Source: Asterias rubens
Taxonomy: Eukaryota; Echinodermata; Asteroidea; Forcipulatida; Asteriidae
Assembly (NCBI RefSeq): GCF_902459465.1
Contig: NC_047063.1
Location: 13,391,343-13,455,342 of the forward strand
Direction of reading: 5' to 3'
DNA: 64,000 bases
The stretch's first letter is position 1; every line of letters starts with the position of its first letter. Positions 1 through 10,674 of the stretch are shown here, in pieces. Under the pieces are notes generated by a model. The model ran no database searches and was not told where the DNA came from. It saw only the letters and a list, made by a program, of their open reading frames with translations. Position numbers and translations under genes: made by a program.

Positions 1-1270
1 TAACACATTTCATCGCTTTGTTGACGAAATTACGCTTCTCCAAATTTAAAAAGTACTTTGAGGGTTTTTCACCACCCTCCATCCAACGAGTCTTAGACCT
101 AATTAGAACACCCTCCATCTTAGCTTTACGGAGAGCAACAAGATCGGTCTGCTTAGCATTTAAAAGATCAACCGACTCAAGATCACCCTCCGAAACTTTA
201 ACAGAAAAAACACTAATCTCTTTCTCAAGCATGGACTCTGCTTTTCTGGTTTCTTTCGTCTTCCAAGCGGAGAAGAGATCGTCTTGGATCTAATTTTCAT
301 CAATAACATTTCAAAAAGAACTTGATCATTAATAACAAAGTGAATGTCACGAGGATGCATTTTTCTTAGGCTGGAGCGTAAATAAGGGCAAGCGGCATAT
401 TTATCTACCAACTCCCCAATAGTGTCTTTAACTAAATCGGAGTAAGTATTATCAGTCAAAAGTGAATTATTAAATTTCCAATACCCTTTACCACGTTCCA
501 TGTCGCTAAAATCCAATTTAATATCAACCAAAGAGTGATCAGTTCTGTACCCTGGCTTAGTATCACTACAAATAATTTTAGAGTTAAGCTCCGAGGAAAT
601 TAAAAAATAATCCAACCTGGATTGTTTCAGAGTTTGGTGTTGTCTCCAAGTGTATCTACGAAAATCTGGATTGTGAACTCGCCAAACATCTATTAAATCA
701 AAGTCGTTACATAAACTAAGCACTCTGTTTCTAGCCAGAGGATTATTCAAATTAATGTAATTAACACAACCAAGGAAATCATTTAATATCAAGTTCCAGT
801 CCCCACATAAAATAGCATGAGTATTATCCAAATCATTCAGGGCAGTACATATATCATCATAAAAGCCAGGGTCATCATTATTTGGCCCATACAGGTTAAT
901 CAGGGAGATATTGTACTCTCCAATTTCCAAATCCAAAATTAAAAAGTTACCATTGTCGTCATTTTTGACACGCTTGACTTTATACTCGAAATTGTTATTA
1001 AAAAGGATAGCAACTCCCCTGGAATTACTCCTAAAAGAACTAAAAAAAACACTCAAAACCCCATTCATTCCGGACAAGATTTTCCATGCCCTTATCAAAA
1101 TGAACATCTTGTAAACAATAAACAGAATATTTTTTACTTTTAAGAAAATTAAAAACATCTCTTCTCTTGGCTAAGTTTCCCAACCCTCGGCAGTTCATCG
1201 AGGCTATCGAAAACTGACTATTTTCCATCGCAGTTGTATTTACGTGAGGAAAAAAGGAGTGTATTGGCAA
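1..1270 (-). pseudogene. L1-like ORF2 N-terminus: endonuclease and start of RT region, frameshifted
   Basis: Read on the minus strand, the ORF begins near 1225 with an endonuclease start (ASMNCRGLGN) and continues through HAILCGDWNLIL (the catalytic GDWN/GDFN block), YTWRQHQ, SRLDYFLIS and RTDHSLVDI (the terminal SDH-like block). These are the conserved blocks of LINE endonuclease/exonuclease/phosphatase domains, which nick target DNA. Near position 170 leftwards, another frame gives TRWMEGGEKPSKYFLNLEK, a stretch typical of L1/Tx1 ORF2 just before the reverse transcriptase. Two frame breaks are visible: an extra base in a T run of the minus strand near 1042-1049, and another near 290. No complete RT is present, so the copy cannot be functional as seen here. 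Confidence 0.75.
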
Positions 1271-1706
1271 TCATTATAAACTTACTTTTCATGTACATAC
1301 TAACAATTCTTTAATTAAAGAAACGAAATACAAGATAGAAATATCACAGTGAATCGACGATATGAAAAGAATATATGCTGCCCTGGATTTTTGCATTGAC
1401 CCCACCCACTCTCCAAACCCCTTGCATCCCACAAGACACAAAAACCCTTCCCGCAAACAGAGGATGAAAAAAATCCTCCCTCCAAACCCCCCTGAAAAAA
1501 AATCTTCTAGGTCGACGAATGACCCGCAAAAGATGGATCATTGGGATGGAACCTACTAATACACAAGAGCTCCTTTCCAAAAAGCATAAAACGAACATTA
1601 AAATCGCCCCGAATGGCAGTACTGAGGAAAAAATTGTACTCAACTAAAGTCACAGTTTTCTTTATGAAGAAAAACCCCACCAAAGTGGAGAACATAGACT
1701 GGTTTT

Positions 1707-2591
1707 TCATCTCGAAAGGTGAAAGGCCTCACCGTTACTCGATCGCCATTTACCAGCGAAAAATCGCAGCTTTATACCTTTATCGTAAAGAGCCTTGACC
1801 TCGGTTTTCCATCGTTTCTTTTCTTGCCAGTCCTGCAATGTGAGGTCGTCCAGGATGTGTAGCTGTGTACTCGATCGCCATTTACCAGCGAAAAATCGCA
1901 GCTTTATACCTTTATCGTAAAGAGCCTTGACCTCGGTTTTCCATGGTTTCTTTTCTTGCCAATCCTGCAATGTGAGGTCGTTCAGGATGTGTAGCTGTGA
2001 CCCCTCCAGAGCTCGTCGCCATTCCTTCATTACCCTCACTTTATCTTGGTACGAAAGCAGCTTAACCAGTATATGGGGTGGTCGACCGTTGTTGTCCCGT
2101 CCGTCCCGGTGGGCACGCTCGATTCGCGGGGGGTTTGAGTCCCAGTCGAACTTACTAGTGAAGATGTTGGAAATCTTTTCTGCACAGTTTTCGCTCTCCG
2201 ACCTGGTCACTCCCACCACACGAAAGTTGTTTCGTCTTGCAAACCTCTCCTGCTTGTTGATTTCCTCTCCCTGTTTGGACAGACGGTCCTTCACCTCAGA
2301 AAGTTCCCCTTCGAGGGCGCTGACGGACATCTCGAGGCCCATTTTAGCCTTCTCTAGAACAACGATTCTCTCGCTATTAAACTCTATTGACGCAGCCAGT
2401 CGAGCCTCGAGTTGCTGCTGGCCCTCCACTAACTTGGAGAGGGTAGACCTCACAAAGTTTTCAAACTCCAGGTGGTCGTCGTTGTTATCACCGACAGTGT
2501 CGCTGTCCTCGCCTTCCGAGGCTACTGGAAGCTTGGCGGCAGGGCTTGCTACACGGCCGGTCCTCTTTCCCCCTCGTAGTTTAGGCGGCAT
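1707..2591 (-). CDS. L1-like ORF1 protein (RNA-binding, coiled coil)
   Basis: A 294-aa open frame. Residues about 40-120 are heptad-like and charged (LEARLAAS, LEGELSEVKDRLSKQGEEI) and predict a coiled coil. Next come RRNNFRVVGV, the first strand of the RRM-like domain of L1 ORF1 proteins, and RIERAHRDGRDNNGRPPHIL, matching the conserved 'RAHR' region of the C-terminal domain. In the L1 family this protein trimerises and coats the element RNA. The start codon precedes MPPKLRGGKRTGR, a basic N-terminus. Odd: the C-terminal 44 residues are duplicated in tandem (listed separately), so the protein is longer than its ancestor. It lies upstream of ORF2 in the same element. Confidence 0.75.
   Translation of the reverse strand: MPPKLRGGKRTGRVASPAAKLPVASEGEDSDTVGDNNDDHLEFENFVRSTLSKLVEGQQQLEARLAASIEFNSERIVVLEKAKMGLEMSVSALEGELSEVKDRLSKQGEEINKQERFARRNNFRVVGVTRSESENCAEKISNIFTSKFDWDSNPPRIERAHRDGRDNNGRPPHILVKLLSYQDKVRVMKEWRRALEGSQLHILNDLTLQDWQEKKPWKTEVKALYDKGIKLRFFAGKWRSSTQLHILDDLTLQDWQEKKRWKTEVKALYDKGIKLRFFAGKWRSSNGEAFHLSR
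1736..1999 (-). repeat. 132-bp in-frame tandem duplication inside L1 ORF1
   Basis: Positions 1736-1867 and 1868-1999 are near-identical direct repeats, differing by about four substitutions. The period of 132 bases equals 44 codons, so the reading frame is kept. Both copies encode a segment containing LTLQDWQEKK and KLRFFAGKWRSS. Confidence 0.9.
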
Positions 2592-2699
2592 GGCTATTAC
2601 TAGTGTGAGTACTCAGTGAGCACGGTTGGGCGATTATATTCAATAGACGCGGAGCTCTTTTAGTGCACGTCCTTTCCCTACGGCGTCATTAGTCCATCT

Positions 2700-2965
2700 G
2701 CATCATAATATGGGGAAAATGAATCCCATTTGGGTAGACTATGCAGTACCTGGTTTGGGTTTCTTCTGGGGGAAAACTAGGGCAATCCCATATGGGCCAA
2801 GTATGCAGTGTCCCACATTGGAAAAATGTGGGTAATCCCATATGGGGAAAAATGTGGGCAATCCCACGTGGGAAGAGTATGCACGTGACCCATATGGGCA
2901 CCATCCTGGGTAAGCCCATGATTGGACAGGTTAAAGCAAAGGCCCAACACCAGTATCATGCGAGG
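2700..2965. repeat. Degenerate tandem repeat of a palindromic ATCCCATATGGG motif
   Basis: The stretch repeats variants of CAATCCCATATGGGNNNNNTATGCA at least five times with irregular spacing. The CCCATATGGG core is a perfect palindrome. Translation gives low-complexity peptides in both orientations, so I do not call a gene. It sits between the L1-like element and the region homologous to transporter intron 1. Confidence 0.6.
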
Positions 2966-3652
2966 AAAATGTGGGCATTCACATTGGTTGAATATGCGAA
3001 CGACTATTAATGTGTGTAGAGAAACACTTACGGACAATCTCATACAATCCCATACCTAACGTGTTGGAAAAAGACTCCAGCCATTGGGGACCTCGACTTT
3101 ACGGGGTTAATATTCAATGTTCAAGTAAAAACCTGGGTGAAAAAACTATAGAAAGGCCCAAATAAGAATAGAGAAAACCCCAAATAAACCAATCATTGTG
3201 GTTATTGATATAAAAAGGTTCGTCTGGTTTTCTAGGGAAATCACCTATAAGCAATAAAGTTATTGTTCAGCACGGTTCGAAAAATCAACTTGTCAGGGGA
3301 GCCCACACTGTTTCCATGTTCAATTACCATGTTCAATTAGAGTGTTATATTAACATGTAAATTTTTATTCCCAAGGGCATGAATGCAAAGACTCAGTTCA
3401 GTTTGTCAAGTTCAGTTTGGTTCTATAAGTGTTCTAAAAAATGAGTGTTAACAACATTTTTTGGATTACGAACAAACGTTAGGTCACTGCATAACCGAAG
3501 ACCGTCTCGCAATAAGTTGTTGCGCTTGACAATGTTACCAGTCTTGTCTCTGTACAGATGCTGTACACGCAAATTGTCGTACTTGTCTAGTGAAAATAAC
3601 TTGATCGAATGCTTTTAATATATTAAATGAGTTCATAACTGTTTGGATGCAG

Positions 3653-6548
3653 GTCCCATTGTCGCCAGCATTGATCGTCTCGTTAGCAGCAGACGCAGCG
3701 TTGTTATCGTCGGTGGAGTAATGGGGTCTGCTGGATTCATTATCGGCTCGCAGTCGACTACGGTGTTACAGTTAACATTTTCTATTGCCATTCTATCAGG
3801 TAAGAATATACGTGACTTAATTCATTCTGATGATTTGTTTCAATGTTTCATTCGAATACCAAAGGGCCGGGGAAGATTTGAGGTTCAAGTTGTGTTGTCA
3901 CCATCTTCCTGTGTAAGATTTACATTTAAAGCATCTGTTAATGCTCATGCGCAGCACATTGTTGTCCATCGTTTACGTTTAAAGGTAGTGGACACTATTG
4001 GTAATTACTCAAAAAAGTAATTTTCCACGAATTTGATTTCGAGACCTCAGACTGAGAAGTTGAGGTCTCGAAATCAACCATCTAAATGCACACAACTTTG
4101 TGTGACAAGGGTATTTTTTTCTTTCATTATTTTCTCGCAACTTCGATGACCGATTGAGCTCAAATTTTCACAGGTTTGTTATTTTCTGCATATGTTGAGA
4201 TACACCAAGTGAGAAATCTTGTCTTTGACAATTACCAATAGTGTCCAGTGTCTAGTGTCAAGTATTCTGTTTGAATCAAATAACAACAGCTGCGGCATTA
4301 CCATCGGTAAAATGCAGTGAAATGGAGTCGAACACCGCGGAGCGTTTTTTTTTTTTTTTTTTTTTCATTTCATTCCATTTTATTTGCCAGCAAACATGAA
4401 AAAACACAAGTATTAAACAAATTGCCCATCAAAGAATTACAAGAACAAGCTATAATGGTTAATAAGAATACAATATGTAAAAACACAAGCAAATTACTGC
4501 GAAACCTGGCCTGGCCGCGGGAAGATATCAGGATTGTGTAGGAAACACCTCCAGTAGAACACAAAACACTGGAGACAAAACAAAAGACAAGAACCCTGGC
4601 AGGGAAAGCCAATAGCGACAGAAAATCACTTACAAAGTGGCTGACCTTTTGGTTCAAGACAACAATCGAAAATTAACATGACAAAACAAACCCTCCAGTG
4701 TATTACCCACCATCAAGCCAAGCAAGGCAACTCAGAAATAAAAGACAAGCAAAAAATGCCAATAACACATAATAATTTAAACAAATAAAGGGGTGAGATT
4801 TTGATTTCATTTGCGATGATGCATTGATTGTAAACAATCCATTCTGCGGACTTGTCCAATAGTCATGTTTTTAGACAAAAACGGCAATATCAGCATATTA
4901 AGCAGAATGAGCAGCAGTGTCAGCAGCAGCAGTAATAGCAGCAACATCAACAGCAGCAACGACACAAACAGCAGCAGAAGCAATCACATTAACACCACAA
5001 ACAGCAAGCACCAGAAAACGCCAATTTCCAAAGGAATCAGATCGCGATGAAATAGTTGGTTGGGGTCGGTTTATCGATTTCCTCATCTTCTACAAATCGT
5101 TACTTTTCAATGAGACTTTTAGCTACTGTCTCATTCTTTTTCTCTGCAGGTATAGGTAAAGCTTTGAGTATTTTCCCCTGCAATGGTGCTCTGGCGTCCT
5201 GCTTCACTGACAACTATTCCGATGCAATTGCGTTAGTAGGATCAAGTATACCAATCTCGATGATCGTGTATGGTCCCCTGACACAAATACTTCTGGATAC
5301 ATACGGCTGGCGTGGAACCATGCTGATAATGGGTGGTATTACTTCCAACCTTGTAGTTTGTGGTGCATTGCTTAAAACTCCTGCAGTAGCATCACCAACA
5401 GATACAGAACAGTACCAACAGGTACCAAACGATGCAGCGAACGGTGACATTTCAACGGAGGGAGACGACATTCCTTGTGCTAAATCTCACCATGGAAAGT
5501 GTTTGACGATAAAGGAGAACATCCAGCGTGTCTTTATCTCCATGGACTTTAAATTACTGGCAAACACAAGATTCATATTTCTAACTGCGGCAATGAGCGG
5601 CTATGATTTCTGCTTCGCTGGGTGGATAGTGTACATGGTGTCACACGGTATATTCCAGGGGCTGAGCAGTTACCAAGCTTCACTGTTACCAACATCATTC
5701 GGGATTGGATACTTCATCGGCAAGTTCGCAGCTCCTTTGTTGGATCGCACCCGGTTCAAGCTTCATACATGCACATGGGTTTATCTTGGCTGCGTCCTCA
5801 TGTGTGCCTCGTACCTCACCGAAGCTTTCATTGTACCGTTCCATGTGCAGATGATCGTTACGGGTTTCATTGGAATAGGACAAGGCATTACATCGCAGTC
5901 ACATGACGTCCTTGTACGGTTTTTGACGTCCGTTGATCGGCTCGTAGCTGTGCTGTGCTGGCAGGCGCTTATAGGTGGATTTTGTGGGATTGGAGGTGGA
6001 TTGCTAACAGGTTGGTATTAATTAAGCACGTTGGACATAGTTTTAAAGTTTTTTTTTGTGTTATTTTAAAATATAATAACTAACTCATCTCAATGACTTC
6101 GATTATGATTATGAATCTTACAACCAAGTACATGTTGATTACTTACAAGAGACAATACTTATTCTAGTCATTGTGAAATCAGCGGTTAGCTTAACTGGTA
6201 TCAAACCTGCCACCTTCTTTTTGCCAGTTCTGCAGCCTTGACCATGATGCTTTTCCCTCCCGAAAGCAACAGAGTAATACAATTCTGAGTCATGGGGACT
6301 CATTATAGACCACCTTACAGTGGGCGAAAAACACACTGACGGGAACTGAATCTTGACTATCACAATAAAACACACAATTAAATGAAAACTATGTCATGTT
6401 TTTCCGTTGTTTGCTTTCAGGGTTGATTTACGAATGGACAGGAAGTTTTCAAGGGGCTCTCATTATGTACAGTGGCATCATGCTGATCTCGATCCTGTTG
6501 TTTTTCATATATGAACAAATAACAAAGCGAGAACAAGACCAATGCTAG
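3653..6548 (+). CDS. SLC16-like monocarboxylate transporter, copy 1 (exons 2-4 only)
   Basis: Three exons with consensus splice sites: 3653-3799, 5150-6010 and 6421-6548 (stop TAG). All introns are in phase 1, exactly as in copies 2 and 3. The protein carries transporter blocks of the major facilitator SLC16 family: VYGPLTQILLDTYGWRGTML (the conserved YGWRG after helix 4-5), a hydrophilic cytoplasmic loop, then helices ending LIYEWTGSF. These proteins move monocarboxylates or related small acids across membranes, usually with protons; the substrate here cannot be inferred. The first coding exon (MASQRRP...WGW in the other copies) is absent. Homology to intron 1 of the other copies starts near 3276, but tandem repeats and an L1 occupy the DNA upstream. 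The exon may lie left of the window or be lost. Intron 2 contains a MITE and a CAG/AAC-rich tract (4905-5025). Confidence 0.8.
3981..4251 (+). mobile_element. MITE family A copy (TTAAAGGCAGTGGACACTATT ends), internally deleted
   Basis: Begins AAAGGTAGTGGACACTATTG and ends with the inverted form CAATTACCAATAGTGTCCA. The inner part holds GATTTCGAGACCTCAG, an inverted hairpin (GAGGTCTCGAAATCAACC) and the CGATGACCGATTGAGCTC block seen in every copy of this family. It lies in intron 2 of transporter copy 1. Confidence 0.8.
4905..5025. repeat. Degenerate CAG/AAC trinucleotide tract
   Basis: Many CAGCAG, AACAGCAGC and CAAC triplets without a pure array. A similar tract lies in the matching intron of transporter copy 2 (15375-15500 and again near 16217-16290), so it probably predates the gene duplication. 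Confidence 0.6.
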
Positions 6549-7039
6549 CTGCGGATCTATGGATTAGACAGCAACCAACTAACTAAACCCGGCCCCAAAT
6601 AACAACGAAAACAAGATAAGAACGAAGAAAATGATTACAATTGGTTCATGACATACGCCCTCATAGGGCTTCTGCTTCCGTATATAGTGCGGCGTACCAA
6701 CTTGATGCATCGGAAGTTCAGGACCGATCAAGTTGCTTGTGTCTGAAGATGAATTTTGGGAATCAGCCACTCCTGCACCCCGTATTGACACTGGCTTCCA
6801 GTCCGACCGGAAATTACGTAAAATACAGTGAAACGGAGTCAAACTCTGTGATGTGGAGCATTTGTTAAGTTTTTGAATACCTGTCCGACGAGATTATGTA
6901 TAAATTGTAAAAAAAAAAAAAAAAAACATTCTGTGGACTGGTTCAGGAGTCATTTTTGTTTTCCTCTTCAATTATTAAACTTGGATGTGTATTTATTTAT
7001 AGCTAATGGCATTGAACTGTCCCATGAGCTGCAGTATTT

Positions 7040-7327
7040 TAATTCAGTAAAAATTGTGAAGAACGCTGAAACGAATACTGTTGTGGTTTTCCATTTACTG
7101 GGCGAACTAACACGGTTTAAGGAAGTCAACCATTTGACTCCCATAAATGGCCGACCGTGTTAGTCGACGGAGTAAAAGAAAAACCATGTAATTTCGAGTC
7201 ATGTTTGTGTGGATCATTGTATTCTACATTTAAAATATCTTTCTACCCATATGCATATAATAACAAACGGTTACAAACGCTTTTCAAAGACCAAATCGAC
7301 CGATCCAAGGCAACGTGTTCATTTAAG
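7040..7327 (+). mobile_element. MITE family B, 3' part (ends AAGGCAACGTGTTC-TTTAA)
   Basis: Contains the palindromic centre TTTGACTCCCATAAATGG with CCGACCGTGTTAGT on both sides, then GATCATTGTATTCTAC, GGTTACAAACGCTTTTCAAA and the terminus CGATCCAAGGCAACGTGTTC. The reverse of this terminus (AAAGGAACTCGTTGCCTTGG) recurs at 33929-33948 and 34116-34135, and a weaker form at 34698. It is a non-coding hairpin element lying downstream of transporter copy 1. Confidence 0.7.
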
Positions 7328-7504
7328 CTCAGATAGGACTGTTCTTGTACCTATTAGTTCTGCATTACACAGTGGTGTGATTTGCTCTTCCACTATTTGT
7401 GTCAACCACCCAAGTCTGTCGGAAATGGGATGAATACATCTTTTTAACTACATGTCATTTGTGAGGGAGTTTTATAAAGTAGCCACGAGTATTAGAATAA
7501 TGCG

Positions 7505-9258
7505 AAAGTCACCTGTAAGTGGTATTTTGTCAAAATAAAGCTTTTGTCACAAAAATGTCTTTTGATGAGTGGAATATTAATAAACAATTAACTAAGGTTT
7601 AAAAAAATTAGTTTCCATGTTATTTACAAATTAAAAAATAAGCCCGACCCGAGAGGGCGCTGTTGGTTACGTCAATCGAGGACCGATATCTGAATAGAAA
7701 ATGTGTAGTCTGGCCCCGTACTAGTCTGGTCCCCTGACCAAAGATTCCTTGACGTCTCTCGTTAAAAATCTTAGGTCAGGTATCACCCACGGTTAAAAAT
7801 AGCGCATGACGCAACTTGTCAGGGTCGGGGGTCATCTCCAGGGAAACCATGTCTGCACTAGTTGCGATGATAACGTAACCCTCCTCCCGACGGCCGCCAG
7901 GCCGGAGGAGATTCTTTTGATCGGCAAATGACAATCTGGTTCAACACGTATAATTTCGACAGCTAGTCACCAGATTTGCCCCATTTTTACCACTTTCAAA
8001 AATCACTCAAGTCAAAACACCCGTGAGAAAATATTTTGAAGAAAAAGGACAAAAACTTACCAGATCCCGGAGCGATTTCCATGGTTTATATTTTGAACAT
8101 GTCGCATCGCTTTGCAAACGCTTTATTTAGGCACAGCGCCTTCATTGGCTGTAAATAGCAAAAACTCCTGTATCTACGGCCGACAAGACTGACATTTTGA
8201 TTCAATACCGACCATCAACGATACTGTCCGAATGTTGACGACAACACATTCGGAACATTTCGGATAACTTCGAAAAAGGAGGAATTCCTCCTTTGGTCAC
8301 GTGATTTTGGGTGATACCGGACCCTAAATTCGACAGAGCCTAGTCGGGGATTTTTGGGTCTGGGAACCAGACTAGCCCCGTACACTACGTCTGGATACCT
8401 GATCGGTATGATGCTCACGTACAAAACTACGTTCACGGAGCAGACTGCACGCACTGTATGGCTGCTGTGCGGATGGTCCACTTGGATTAACCAGCACGAT
8501 GAACCGCATGCAGTGCCAACACAAGAAAGTGACACTTGGCGCAAGCTAAAAACATGCCCTCAAAGTTGAAACAATACCTGATTTTTTTTTTACGGTAGGC
8601 AAATGCTCTTTTAGGTTCGTTACCTCTTTCAGGTATCTTCTTCGACTTCCCCACTAGCTGGAAAAATGGTTGGGATGGCGTCATGTCTTAGAAAATAACT
8701 TTTCTCATCATGTCAAAATGTGTAGTGTATGTAGTCCGGATTCTCGAGGCACGACGGCTCGAAGTTTTTGCTGCACAGCGCTGGAAAAGTCGTCGGACCG
8801 GAAAAATGGGCGTGTTTTTGCCCGAAAAATACTCTCGCGCATGCACGAGCTTTAGTGATGACCGCAAGGGACCTTGGGCCACTGGTGGTATGTGGAATGA
8901 AAATAGTTGTGGCATGGAGGAGAAATAAATGGGGACCACACAACCTGCTTTTCTTCTACTATCGCTTCACACAATGGTGTACAGGTTGTGATGAAGCAAT
9001 CTACCTCATATTTCTTCAGCCATGGTCTAACCATGGAGATATACCATCCATGGTCTACAAAAAAGCAATTATTTTTAAACTGGACACACTTGGTAATTAT
9101 TGTCGAAGACCAGTATTTCCTGCCAGTATTGTTTTTTTGCATAATTTTGTGTGCTTGACCGGATGCATAAGTGCTGTTTGTAATGCAGTGTACTAATTTA
9201 AAAGAAACAAATATTGTAATGTTTGAAAAAAATATATATATATTTCCAGGTGACTTTA
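7505..9258 (-). mobile_element. THAP-containing TIR element E1 (Kolobok-like), degraded
   Basis: On the minus strand the element starts TAAAGTCACCTGGAAATA at 9258 and ends in the inverted CACTTACAGGTGACTTT at 7505. Near 8815-8690 (minus) it encodes SGPTTFPALC, then SKNFEPSCLENPDY. This is the C-terminal half of a THAP zinc-finger domain, whose pattern is C-x2-4-C-x35-50-C-x2-H. The last ligand is Asn here (CSKN) where the sister copy has His (CGKH), so the finger is broken. Between about 7700 and 8490 it carries extra DNA bounded by inverted GGTCTGG/CCAGAC-type sequences that are absent from the sister copy at 29662, so I read it as a nested insertion. No transposase core is present. Confidence 0.6.
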
Positions 9259-9504
9259 GTTGTTGTTGCAGCCAAATATTAAAGTTGTTGCATAGTTTTT
9301 TAGTCAAGAAAACTGAAAAGGAGATGCATATTCATAGGGAGGTCTTATGTACTGTATATACACAACAATTCAAACCGGTATAAACACAATTTCAGCTGTC
9401 GTGGAAGAAAACGTTTATGATTAAAGGACTGACGCATAAAACCAATTTGATCCCATTTTAAGGTTTATCTGAAAACCGATGAGTTTAAGGTACAAGTCTT
9501 GGCA

Positions 9505-9880
9505 AATCAGCAATCATCAAACATTCCCACGAACAAGACCACATCATCGATTGGCATCAAGCCAAACTCATCGCACCTGTACCTGTACAGTCCTCCTGGC
9601 ACCAACGACGAGTCAGGAGGCCATCGAGATAGAAGCACATCATACAGTTCCATAGGGTTCTTCATCAACGACATATGGTCCCTCATCCTCAAGCCCACCC
9701 ATTTTAGCTGCGCACACACATCCAGCCAGCAAACAACTCTTACGCATCGCCGACAAAGAAAACTTGGATCGTTCCCGCCCAAGTGGCATCCATCCAGCGC
9801 TACTTGCTCAACCACCACAAGCAGCCCAGCATTCCCCTGAAGACGAACAAAGTATACTACTCGAAACGTCGAGACCAAAC
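9505..9880 (+). pseudogene. Penelope-like element fragment (GIY-YIG C-terminal region and 3' end)
   Basis: Reading from about 9508, one frame gives HSHEQDHIIDWHQAKLI, then SSWHQRRV. This resembles the 'DH.IDW..AK(V/L)I....W..RRIKEAI' tail downstream of the GIY-YIG nuclease in Penelope-like retroelements. The frame is then broken. Downstream, ACTCGAAACGTCGAGACC (about 9862) resembles sequence after the ORF of such elements. The family assignment is from recalled motif similarity only. A possible partner ORF lies about 300 bp away on the opposite strand. Confidence 0.4.
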
Positions 9881-10203
9881 CGGCTCTTTTCAGTGACATT
9901 CACTTCTGCACGTTAAACCATTGTCTTTTTATACGACCTAAACATTTTCAAAAAAAAAAAAAAAAAATCATGGCTCTCATTTTTGCGTGACGTCACGCCA
10001 ATATGGCTGATACGCTCTTTGTAAACACAATTTACTGTTGCTACTTTTTGTACCCGTTTTGTATTGGTTTTGGCGATGAAATTCGTTCTTAAATTTGGAG
10101 CCTTGTGTGGGAAAATGTTATGTACTTCTCTGCCACATGCAAAATGTCATGTAGGCCCTATATATTATATGAAACACTGTGCTGTGATAGTAGTGGATTT
10201 TTT

Positions 10204-10674
10204 TTATATATATTTGTTTATTAAAAAACGTCTATGGGTGTGTTTCTTATGGTCAGCCATGACATTCATACGTTTCTTGTTCTGTTTGTCCATTAGGGTG
10301 GACCTTAAGTGTTTGACGTTACATAGTATGGTATCTTGTAACTGTTCAAACTCTTCAATAGAGCATGACTCCTGGAGTTGAGACTCAGTGTTTGTTATCT
10401 CAAGTAACTGATTATCAATGAATTGTTGGCATTGATTTTCCAGCAACTTGATCAAACGGAAAGACGTATTAGTGAGTGTCTTGTTCCATTTCTTCAAAAA
10501 GGATGGGTCAAGGTCCCCAAAGGAAGGGGTACACTTGATCTGTAGGCCTTTGGGAATGATACGGGACAAACGATAAAAACGGTAGTTATCAAGATGTGAC
10601 ATGTAACGGGTGTTCTTTTCCTTAAGCTTACGAAGCTTGCGGAAAGTGCACTTGGTGTCGGGAGCAAGTGCCAT
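10204..10674 (-). CDS. Retroelement-associated ORF fragment (Penelope-like ORF1 type?)
   Basis: A 156-aa open frame from ATG, basic and helical: MSHLDNYRFYRLSRIIPKGL, then FLKKWNKTLTNTSFRLIKLL. The pattern 'H..F...C...IIPKGL.....P..G.....FL..W...L...S..L..LL' is one I associate with an accessory ORF repeated in invertebrate Penelope-like or related retroelements; I cannot confirm it. No RT domain follows on this strand. It may be a short remnant left by truncation. It is not related to the transporter genes around it. Confidence 0.35.
   Translation of the reverse strand: MALAPDTKCTFRKLRKLKEKNTRYMSHLDNYRFYRLSRIIPKGLQIKCTPSFGDLDPSFLKKWNKTLTNTSFRLIKLLENQCQQFIDNQLLEITNTESQLQESCSIEEFEQLQDTILCNVKHLRSTLMDKQNKKRMNVMADHKKHTHRRFLINKYI

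Larger units (their letters stand above)
1..2690 (-). mobile_element. L1/Tx1-like LINE, 5' half, cut by the window edge
   Basis: This is a non-LTR retrotransposon on the minus strand with ORF1 (2591-1707) followed, after about 440 bases, by ORF2 (from about 1270 leftwards). The two-ORF order, a coiled-coil ORF1 and an apurinic-type endonuclease at the start of ORF2 are the layout of the L1 clade. The reverse transcriptase domain would lie beyond the left edge. Between the ORFs (1271-1706) I see no conserved coding. The right end is not sharply defined: ORF1 starts at 2591, and simple repeats begin near 2700. At least two frameshifts in ORF2 and a duplication in ORF1 indicate a dead copy. Confidence 0.75.

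Noticed and set aside
1927-2619. 230-codon plus-strand frame
   Set aside because: Antisense of the L1-like ORF1, whose coiled-coil and RRM motifs are on the minus strand.
4865-5050. 61-codon Ser/Asn-rich frame
   Set aside because: Product of a degenerate CAG/AAC tract inside transporter intron 2; the same tract in copy 2 is not open in the same way.
8215-8544. 109-codon minus-strand frame
   Set aside because: Lies in the extra DNA nested in element E1; no family motif and no start or splice context.
9499-9840. 113-codon plus-strand frame
   Set aside because: It is the out-of-register reading of the Penelope-like fragment; the recognisable motifs are in another frame.
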